Origin: Lentimicrobiaceae bacterium
GTDB lineage: Bacteria > Bacteroidota > Bacteroidia > Bacteroidales > WCHB1-69
NCBI GenBank assembly: GCA_009787485.1
Contig: WQWP01000106.1
Location: forward strand, 1-7,354
Length of the DNA: 7,354 bases
Direction of reading: 5' to 3'
Within the stretch, counting starts at the first letter, position 1, and each line of letters opens with the position of its first letter. Below, piece after piece: positions 1 through 4,384 of the stretch. The notes under the pieces were generated by a model. The model was not told where the DNA came from. It worked only from the letters and a program-made list of their open reading frames with translations, and made no database searches. Both the position numbers and the translations under genes were made by a program.

Positions 1-134
1 GTTAGTGGTTAGTGGTTAGTGGTTAGTGGTTAGTGGTTAGTGGTTAGTGGTTAGTGGTTAGTGGTTAGTGGTTAGTGGTTAGTGGTTAGTGGTTAGTGGT
101 TAGTGGTTAGTGGTTAGTGGTTAATGGTTTGAGG
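1..134. repeat. Heptamer tandem array (TTAGTGG)n
   Basis: Seventeen exact copies of TTAGTGG fill positions 2-120. Two decayed copies follow, TTAATGG (121-127) and TTTGAGG (128-134). The array begins at or before the window edge, so its full length is unknown. Because 7 is not a multiple of 3 and the unit contains TAG (TAA on the other strand), every frame on both strands is closed within 21 nt, so the array cannot code. It lies about 100 bp beyond the 3' end of ruvC. The perfect copies with decay only at the inner edge suggest recent slippage expansion. A G-rich strand resembling telomeric repeats is visible, but nothing else suggests a chromosome end. Confidence 0.97.
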
Positions 135-230
135 TATAAGTTTTGTGTATGTTTTAAAATGTGCAAATTAACATGTTTTTTCCCAATTATTTTTTTTGTA
201 ACGTTTACATACAAATGTGAATTTTGTGTA

Positions 231-779
231 TCATACCCCAACAACCCTATCCCTGTTTTTCGTCACAAACGCCTCCCATCCGGAAAACTTTTGCCCTACA
301 ACACTAATCTTATTCTGCAAATGATGACAAATTGCCACTGCCAGCGCATCGGTAGCATCGAAAGGGTGTTTGTTTTCTTCAATGAGATTCATGTTGATTA
401 ACATCGCGGATACCTGCTCTTTTGAGGCGTTTCCGTTTCCGGTGATAGATTGTTTGATTTTTCGTGGGGAATATTCATACACTTCAAGTCCTTTGTACAT
501 GGCAGCAGCAATCACTACGCCTTGCGCGCGCCCCAGTTTCAGCATTGATTGCGGGTTCTTTCCATAAAAAGGCGCCTCAATCGCCAATACCTGCGGATGA
601 TGAAGCTCGATGATTTGTAAAGTGCTTTCGAAAATAGTTTTCAGCTTATCCGCATGCTCTTTTATCTTGCTTAGCTTCAATGTGCCGATATCTAACAACG
701 CCCCTTGCGAGGAGGTCGCATCCAACAGTGCAAATCCTAAAATGGTAGTGCCGGGGTCAATGCCAAGAATTATTTTCAT
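231..779 (-). CDS. ruvC: Crossover junction endodeoxyribonuclease RuvC (Holliday junction resolvase)
   Basis: RuvC is the dimeric nuclease that cuts Holliday junctions symmetrically, working with the RuvAB branch-migration motor in recombinational repair. The 182-residue product has the usual family length. It opens with the RNase H-fold strand and first catalytic acid in GIDPGTT (Asp8). The second acid is Glu68 in AIEAPF, and the last two are Asp141 and Asp144 in DATDALAVAICHH. The signature after Glu68, FYGKNPQSMLKLGRAQGV, matches Bacteroidota RuvC proteins. The ATG start sits directly on the conserved N-terminal motif, so the start is secure. The gene begins 30 bp after the atpA stop on the same strand and has no clear promoter of its own, so it probably reads through from atpA. 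No ruvA or ruvB is present. No canonical terminator was seen in 135-230. Confidence 0.97.
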   Translation of the reverse strand: MKIILGIDPGTTILGFALLDATSSQGALLDIGTLKLSKIKEHADKLKTIFESTLQIIELHHPQVLAIEAPFYGKNPQSMLKLGRAQGVVIAAAMYKGLEVYEYSPRKIKQSITGNGNASKEQVSAMLINMNLIEENKHPFDATDALAVAICHHLQNKISVVGQKFSGWEAFVTKNRDRVVGV

Positions 780-809
780 TGTATAATAGAAATGATGGTT
801 AAATATTTA

Positions 810-2399
810 TTAATGCTCGTATTTTAAAGCCACATCTTTACAAACGCGCTCCAATGTTTGTGTAATCTCGTCATCAATAATTCCTTTTTTCAGGATATCC
901 AAAGTTTGCTGATGCTCTATGTGCAAGGTATGCAAGAAATCGGCTTCAAAATCTCTGATGCGGCTCACCGGAACTTTCAGCAACAATCCTTTTACCCCAC
1001 AAAACAAAATAGCAATTTGTTCTTCCACCTTCAGTGGCGCATATTGGGGCTGTTTTAAGATTTCCACATTTCTTTTGCCTTTTTCCAACACATTTTTCGT
1101 GGCCTGGTCGAGGTCGGAACCAAATTTTGCAAAAGCTTCTAATTCGCGATATTGCGCTTGGTCTAATTTTAAAGTTCCCGCCACTTTTTTCATCGCTTTA
1201 ATTTGAGCATTTCCACCTACGCGCGATACGGAAATACCCACGTTAATGGCAGGCCGCACGCCGGCGTTAAACAAAGGCGATTCTAAGAAAATCTGTCCAT
1301 CGGTAATAGAAATTACATTTGTAGGGATATAGGCTGAAATATCGCCGGCTTGGGTTTCCACAATTGGCAAAGCGGTGAGCGATCCTCCACCTTTAACCAA
1401 ATGCTTTATTGTTTCCGGAAGGTCGTTCATTGTAGCCGCAATTTCATCTGAGGCGATAATTTTAGCGGCGCGTTCCAGCAAGCGGGAATGCAGAAAAAAA
1501 ACATCTCCGGGATAAGCTTCGCGACCCGGCGGGCGGCGCAACAACAACGAAACCTCACGATACGCCACCGCTTGTTTCGATAAATCGTCGAAAATAATCA
1601 ACGCCGGCCGTCCGGTATCCCGAAAATACTCCCCGATAGCGGCGCCTGCAAACGGTGCATAAAACTGCATGGCTGCAGGTTCAGAGGCGGTTGCCGTAAC
1701 CACCACAGTATAAGCCATGGCGCCCTTTTCGGTCAACGTCTTCACGGTGTTTGCTACCGAAGAACCTTTTTGTCCGATAGCCACATAAATACAATACACC
1801 GGCTCTCCTTTTTCATAAAACTCTTTTTGGTTCAAAATCGTGTCAATGGCAATTGCCGTTTTTCCGGTTTGGCGGTCGCCGATAATCAGTTCCCGTTGTC
1901 CGCGCCCAATCGGAATCATTGCGTCAATCGCTTTAATACCGGTTTGCAGCGGCTCTTTGACGGGCTGGCGGAAAATCACGCCGGGCGCTTTCCGCTCAAT
2001 CGGCATTTCGTACCATTCGCCTATTATATCTCCTTTGCCATCAATAGGTTCACCTATCGTGTTGATAACGCGGCCCAACAACCCTTCTCCCACTTTAATA
2101 GAAGCAACGCAACCGGTACGTTTACAAAGATCGCCTTCATTCAATGTTTTAGAATCTCCCAAAAGCACGATCCCCACATTGTCTTCCTCCAAATTTAACA
2201 CGATGCCCATAATTCGACCTTCCGGCTTTTCAAACATCACCAACTCTCCCGAAAGCGCATTTTGAAGCCCGTACACACGCGCTATGCCATCTCCCACCAC
2301 TAACAGCGTGCCGGTTTCTTCCATCTCAGCTTTAGAATTAAAATTGTGTAACTGTTCCCGTAAAATTGCGGTGATTTCAGAAGGTTTAAATTCAGACAT
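810..2399 (-). CDS. atpA: F1F0 ATP synthase subunit alpha
   Basis: This is the alpha subunit of the F1 head (alpha3-beta3), the mostly non-catalytic nucleotide-binding partner of beta at the cytoplasmic membrane. The 529-residue product starts with the typical SEITAILREQL helix. It carries a beta-barrel N-domain (about 25-95), Walker A GDRQTGKT (174-181), Walker B ALIIFDD (266-272), the segment LLLRRPPGREAYPGDVF (285-301), the signature PAINVGISVS (383-392) and the arginine finger Arg393 that reaches into the beta catalytic site. It is slightly longer than the E. coli protein (513) mainly because of an insert around 318-336 (DEIAATMNDLPETIKHLVK). The gene appears intact. Its surroundings are odd: atpA normally lies between atpH and atpG, but here ruvC follows and gene debris precedes. 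The other ATP synthase genes must be elsewhere if the enzyme is complete. Confidence 0.98.
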   Translation of the reverse strand: MSEFKPSEITAILREQLHNFNSKAEMEETGTLLVVGDGIARVYGLQNALSGELVMFEKPEGRIMGIVLNLEEDNVGIVLLGDSKTLNEGDLCKRTGCVASIKVGEGLLGRVINTIGEPIDGKGDIIGEWYEMPIERKAPGVIFRQPVKEPLQTGIKAIDAMIPIGRGQRELIIGDRQTGKTAIAIDTILNQKEFYEKGEPVYCIYVAIGQKGSSVANTVKTLTEKGAMAYTVVVTATASEPAAMQFYAPFAGAAIGEYFRDTGRPALIIFDDLSKQAVAYREVSLLLRRPPGREAYPGDVFFLHSRLLERAAKIIASDEIAATMNDLPETIKHLVKGGGSLTALPIVETQAGDISAYIPTNVISITDGQIFLESPLFNAGVRPAINVGISVSRVGGNAQIKAMKKVAGTLKLDQAQYRELEAFAKFGSDLDQATKNVLEKGKRNVEILKQPQYAPLKVEEQIAILFCGVKGLLLKVPVSRIRDFEADFLHTLHIEHQQTLDILKKGIIDDEITQTLERVCKDVALKYEH

Positions 2400-2403
2400 A
2401 ATG

Positions 2404-2442
2404 ATTTAAAATTTAAGATTTAAGATTTAATATCTAAATCTT
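2404..2442. repeat. AT-rich repeats with an 8-bp inverted repeat in the atpA leader
   Basis: Just upstream of the atpA start the sequence repeats ATTTAAG-like units (atttaagatttaagattta). An exact inverted repeat, AAGATTTA (2422-2429) and TAAATCTT (2435-2442), is separated by five bases. In the atpA transcript this would be a weak, A/U-only hairpin in the 5' leader. It could affect translation or be simple slippage-prone sequence; the sequence does not decide. Confidence 0.5.
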
Positions 2443-2454
2443 TTATTGAGGTAG

Positions 2455-2462
2455 CAAAAATA
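2455..2462 (-). promoter_or_regulatory. Candidate Bacteroidota -7 element for atpA-ruvC
   Basis: Read on the minus strand, the sequence is TATTTTTG, which fits the TAnnTTTG consensus of the Bacteroidota housekeeping sigma factor. It would start transcription about 45-50 nt upstream of the atpA ATG and place the AT-rich inverted repeat in the leader. No TTG is found at the expected -33 distance, so the call is tentative. Confidence 0.4.
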
Positions 2463-2491
2463 GTAAAAACATGTTATGTGTTTCGTGGCTC

Positions 2492-2517
2492 ATCAACACA
2501 ATGAATCCGGAGTGGAA
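2492..2517 (+). pseudogene. GIY-YIG nuclease C-terminal fragment (26 bp)
   Basis: Read in frame from 2492, this stretch encodes INTMNPEW, the hallmark C-terminal motif of small GIY-YIG nucleases. It is the reverse complement of 2731-2756, inside the larger GIY-YIG pseudogene, with one mismatch in 26. The similarity stops sharply on both sides. It is therefore a fragment of a second, oppositely oriented copy, or an inverted duplication. Together the two arms form inverted repeats around a 213-bp centre. Confidence 0.7.
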
Positions 2518-2519
2518 CA

Positions 2520-2594
2520 AACGGCATATATATATTATCTATTGAAACATTAACAGGGAATACTGTTCAAAAGAAAATCATCATTAACCGGTAA
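2520..2594 (+). pseudogene. Decayed 3' end of a T9SS cargo gene (sorting-domain tail)
   Basis: The frame from 2520 reads NGIYILSIETLTGN followed by TVQKKIIINR and a stop at 2592-2594. This is the last 24 residues of a type IX secretion C-terminal sorting domain. It matches the end of the intact cargo gene at 3297-4232 (NGIYIFSIELSTGY, then MIQKKIIINR) at 18 of 24 residues. An in-frame TGA at 2502 and the lack of any start or upstream domain show that only the gene's end remains. It is flanked on the left by the GIY-YIG fragment, with no trace of the rest of the gene. Confidence 0.85.
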
Positions 2595-2646
2595 ACTCAT
2601 ATAAACTACCCCGTCTCGCTTCGCGAGCCACCCCTTCAAATTTGAA
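2580..2646 (+). repeat. 67-bp direct repeat, copy 1
   Basis: These 67 bases are identical to 4218-4284. They cover the last four sense codons and stop of the T9SS tail plus 52 bp of downstream sequence with a CTCGC-TTC-GCGAG hairpin (2615-2627). The right end cuts into the TTCAAATTTGAA palindrome, where the two copies diverge (atat here, gggg in copy 2). Confidence 0.97.
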
Positions 2647-2672
2647 ATATAAAAAAGAGTACTCATTATTGC

Positions 2673-2908
2673 TCAAGATTCCTCGCTGCGCTCGGAATCT
2701 CGAACAAATCCACACTCATTAACTAATTCTTTCCATTCCGGATTCATTGTGTTGATTATCAATTCTTTTTTGATTCTGTTCCATTTCTTTAATTCTTTTT
2801 CGCGATCTATTGCCAAATCAAAATAATCCCAATATTCATAATAAATGCAGTATTCAGAGTTGTTTTATTTTTGTTCGTCATAATGTAAACATAGCCTCCT
2901 TTTTCCAT
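2673..2908 (-). pseudogene. GIY-YIG nuclease family pseudogene, internally deleted and frameshifted
   Basis: GIY-YIG proteins of this small single-domain type are predicted DNA endonucleases. On the minus strand the frame from ATG 2908 reads MEKGGYVYIMTNKNKTTL (to 2855), the normal N-terminus with GYVYIMTNK in the GIY position. It then runs out of frame to a stop. The adjacent frame from 2855 reads EYCIYYEYWDYFDLAIDREK, then ELKKWNRIKKELIINTMNPEW, KELVNECGFVRDSERSEES and a stop at 2673-2675. This is the usual C-terminal half (YYE, AIDREKELKKW, MNPEW). The central part of the family, about 35-40 residues including the YTGVT strand and the catalytic arginine region, is missing at the frame junction. 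A single deletion explains both the gap and the frameshift. The last residues (DSERSEES) are encoded by a palindrome, so the original end may have been altered. A good promoter is still present, so decay may be recent. Confidence 0.88.
2676..2700. repeat. REP-like palindrome at the GIY-YIG 3' end
   Basis: The arms AGATTCC (2676-2682) and GGAATCT (2694-2700) are perfect complements around CTCGCTGCGCTC-type sequence. This 25-bp element resembles dispersed palindromes often seen between Bacteroidota genes. Here it overlaps the last codons of the nuclease pseudogene and abuts its TGA stop, so it could also act as a weak transcription stop. Confidence 0.65.
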
Positions 2909-2926
2909 ATTGAATCATTTTTGCTG

Positions 2927-2957
2927 CAAATATACAATTCAAAAACAGATTTGTCAA
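2927..2957 (-). promoter_or_regulatory. Bacteroidota promoter for the GIY-YIG pseudogene
   Basis: On the minus strand TTG (2957-2955) and TATATTTG (2934-2927) are spaced by 20 bases, a full match to TTG-N17-23-TAnnTTTG. Transcription would start around 2920, about a dozen bases before the ATG at 2908. The promoter survives although the gene is broken. Confidence 0.65.
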
Positions 2958-3020
2958 GGGGTAAAAATAATAATAACACCTTAAAAAAAATAACCAAAAA
3001 TGTATCAATTAAAAAAATCT

Positions 3021-3028
3021 TATTTTTG
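3021..3028 (+). promoter_or_regulatory. -7 element of the candidate non-coding RNA
   Basis: TATTTTTG fits TAnnTTTG and lies about 7 bases before the presumed RNA start near 3035, just upstream of the first hairpin. No convincing TTG lies 17-23 bases upstream, so only half of the promoter consensus is seen. Confidence 0.45.
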
Positions 3029-3034
3029 TGCCGT

Positions 3035-3180
3035 TAAAAAATAGCGTTTGCTATTGTTTGTATTCTGAAAATCGCCAATATAAAGGAGTAACGAACAATA
3101 AGTGAAGCGTGTATAGCGCAGTTTGCTTATGTTACTCCGGGTGTTTGGCGATACCACAGAATCGTAGGCTTACTGTGCCA
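3035..3180 (+). ncRNA. Candidate structured small RNA (6S-like fold, family not proven)
   Basis: There is no reading frame of note, but the stretch folds tightly with perfect Watson-Crick stems. A 6-bp hairpin forms from AATAGC (3040-3045) and GCTATT (3050-3055) around GTTT. A long nested stem follows: ATTCTG 3062-3067 with CAGAAT 3157-3162, ATCGCCAA 3071-3078 with TTGGCGAT 3145-3152, GGAGTAAC 3085-3092 with GTTACTCC 3131-3138, and ATAAG 3098-3102 with CTTAT 3126-3130. A 6x6 internal loop (TATAAA facing GGGTGT) separates the second and third stems. A short GGC/GCC hairpin (3167-3179) may follow. A -7 element lies just upstream. A long interrupted stem with a loop resembles 6S RNA and its Bacteroidota relatives (Bacteroidales-1, Flavo-1), but that assignment is inference. 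The 3' end is uncertain, since no U-rich terminator is visible; a weak GTTAAA/TTTAAC pairing could extend it to about 3230. Confidence 0.65.
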
Positions 3181-3240
3181 ACATAAATTGCAGTATTTCT
3201 TTAAAACAGTAGAAAACTCATTACTTTAACAAAAGAAAAG

Positions 3241-3268
3241 TTGTTATGTACTTATTATTGTAGTTTTG
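3241..3268 (+). promoter_or_regulatory. Bacteroidota promoter for the T9SS cargo gene
   Basis: TTG (3241-3243) and TAGTTTTG (3261-3268) are 17 bases apart, matching the Bacteroidota housekeeping consensus. Initiation near 3275 would give a leader of about 20 nt before the ATG at 3297. Confidence 0.65.
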
Positions 3269-3272
3269 CGGT

Positions 3273-3299
3273 ATTATTAACCTAAATTTTAAAAACATG
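3273..3299 (+). promoter_or_regulatory. Shared A/T-rich leader, copy 1
   Basis: The 27 bases ending in the ATG of the cargo gene match those ending in the ATG at 4382 in 24 positions (ATTATTAACYTAAATTTT, then AAACATG). There is no Shine-Dalgarno sequence, which is normal for this phylum. The similarity suggests common origin or common translational control of the two surface-protein genes. Confidence 0.6.
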
Positions 3300-4232
3300 A
3301 AAAAAACTTTTACTTTTTTACTCTGTGTAATACTGATAATGAACATTGTAAATCTCTCTGCAAATGGCTACATTTACAGAGAGAATGAACAAAAATTTTA
3401 TGTTACTGCTAATTTTGAGGGCGAATTATGCGAAATTAAAATCTTTATGTGGAATACTGGAGGTACAGGGTGGCATCAGAGTTGTGGGATTGAAATTACT
3501 GTGGATGGTGTGGATTATGGCACTGTTAAATTACCTCATGCTTTCGACACTTATGAAGGTGAAGAAACTGTTTTAATCCCTTCCGGAGAAGTGATCTTTT
3601 CGTGGGCAGGTAATTTTCAGCATTATATTTATGGTTTTGAAATCTATAATACATTAGGCGAACTTATTTACACAAGTCCGGATTATATACCTGAGGGATT
3701 ATTCTTTACTGATCAGAATGAATGTGTTGAATGTCTTTCCATCACTGATTTGGAGGGTGTATATATTCCTGAAGAACATCAGGTAAATCTCAGTTGGGAA
3801 GCGCCGGAAAGCACTGATTTAATAGGTTTTGATATTTACAGAAATGATGAACTTATAGCTCACGTATCTCCTTCTACTGTTTTTTATTCCGATAATACAG
3901 AAGAATTAGAAAGCGGGGATTATAAATATTGTGTAGTACCTGTTTACCCTGCTGTATGTACTTTAGATGAAGCGTGTTTTGAAACCCCTATGGGGATCGC
4001 AAATTATAAAGCTTATATCACGGTTTATCCTAATCCTGCAAACGGTATGGTAAATATTTCCGGAGTTGACATTGCCAGCGTAAAAGTTTTTAATAGTATG
4101 GGGCAATTGATTTTAAATCAACGTAATACAAATGCAATAAACGTATCGGCATTAACAAACGGTATATATATATTCTCTATTGAACTTTCAACAGGTTACA
4201 TGATCCAAAAGAAAATAATCATTAACCGGTAA
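3297..4232 (+). CDS. Secreted protein with FN3-like domain and T9SS type A sorting domain
   Basis: The 311-residue product has a signal peptide (basic KK, hydrophobic 4-20, likely cut near SANG at 21-24). A beta-rich domain of unknown function follows (about 25-135) with GTGWHQSCGIEITVDG and FSWAGNFQHYIYGFEIYN. Then comes a fibronectin-III-like domain (about 149-220: HQVNLSWEAP, GFDIYRND, GDYKYCVVPVY) and a C-terminal sorting domain (242-311) with VYPNPANG, VKVFNSMGQLI, LTNGIYIFSI and the basic end QKKIIINR. Such domains are recognised by the T9SS, which carries the protein across the outer membrane and usually removes the tail before attaching the protein to the surface or releasing it. Seven cysteines lie outside the signal peptide, two in a CVEC pair (143-146). 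No catalytic motif was recognised, so an adhesin or structural role is only a guess. A promoter lies directly upstream. The gene's 3' end is duplicated at 2520-2646. Confidence 0.9.
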   Translation: MKKTFTFLLCVILIMNIVNLSANGYIYRENEQKFYVTANFEGELCEIKIFMWNTGGTGWHQSCGIEITVDGVDYGTVKLPHAFDTYEGEETVLIPSGEVIFSWAGNFQHYIYGFEIYNTLGELIYTSPDYIPEGLFFTDQNECVECLSITDLEGVYIPEEHQVNLSWEAPESTDLIGFDIYRNDELIAHVSPSTVFYSDNTEELESGDYKYCVVPVYPAVCTLDEACFETPMGIANYKAYITVYPNPANGMVNISGVDIASVKVFNSMGQLILNQRNTNAINVSALTNGIYIFSIELSTGYMIQKKIIINR

Positions 4233-4284
4233 ACTCATATAAACTACCCCGTCTCGCTTCGCGAGCCACCCCTTCAAATTTGAA
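4218..4284 (+). repeat. 67-bp direct repeat, copy 2
   Basis: Identical to 2580-2646. It includes the last four codons and stop of the cargo gene and the first 52 bp after it. Immediately upstream the two copies differ at many codon positions, so the perfect identity is confined to the gene end and its downstream palindromes. Confidence 0.97.
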
Positions 4285-4288
4285 GGGG
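4253..4288 (+). terminator. Paired palindromes after the cargo gene, possible terminator
   Basis: Two inverted repeats follow the stop by about 20 bp: CTCGC-TTC-GCGAG (4253-4265) and the perfect 20-bp palindrome CCCCTTCAAATTTGAAGGGG (4269-4288). Neither is followed by a T-run, so intrinsic termination is not assured. They may equally be REP-like elements that stabilise the upstream mRNA or bind protein. Confidence 0.45.
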
Positions 4289-4294
4289 ATTAAT

Positions 4295-4330
4295 ATCTGC
4301 GTAAATCTGCCAAATCTGCGTCATCTGCGT
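4295..4330 (+). repeat. Short tandem repeat of ATCTGCGT units
   Basis: ATCTGC starts at 4295, 4305, 4314 and 4323, giving four units of 9-10 bp with variable linkers (GTAA, CAA, GTC). The segment lies between the palindromes and the next gene's leader. It looks like dispersed intergenic repeat material; no role can be assigned. Confidence 0.7.
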
Positions 4331-4357
4331 GCTAAAAAAACCAAATTTAACCCATAA

Positions 4358-4384
4358 ATTATTAACTTAAATTTTTTAAACATG
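4358..4384 (+). promoter_or_regulatory. Shared A/T-rich leader, copy 2
   Basis: This is the second copy of the 27-nt leader ending in an ATG, with 24 of 27 bases equal to 3273-3299. No TAnnTTTG element was found between 4290 and 4358, so this gene may depend on read-through from the cargo gene promoter or on a promoter that does not fit the consensus. Confidence 0.6.

Noticed and set aside
1..134. CRISPR array or telomere
   Set aside because: The units are 7 bp with no spacers, so not CRISPR. There is no hairpin end, origin or linear-replicon gene to support a telomere.
117..567. Plus-strand open frames over ruvC (117-401 and 370-567)
   Set aside because: They are antisense to an intact ruvC with all catalytic residues, and their translations are low-complexity or cysteine/phenylalanine-rich with no domain.
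858..2265. Plus-strand open frames over atpA (858-1058, 919-1206, 1770-2198, 1840-2265)
   Set aside because: All lie antisense within the highly conserved atpA gene and show no protein family features.
2492..2756. True insertion sequence or MITE with terminal inverted repeats
   Set aside because: The inverted arms are coding fragments of GIY-YIG genes, no target-site duplication is visible outside them, and one arm lies inside a gene that continues beyond it. Kept as a finding rather than annotated as a mobile element.
2810..3037. Plus-strand open frame of 75 codons
   Set aside because: It lies antisense to the GIY-YIG pseudogene and its promoter, then runs through A-rich non-coding sequence; the product is low in complexity.
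3297..4232. Protease assignment such as a gingipain-like enzyme
   Set aside because: Only the secretion tail and FN3-like domain are shared with such proteins; no catalytic Cys/His or Ser/His motif is recognisable.
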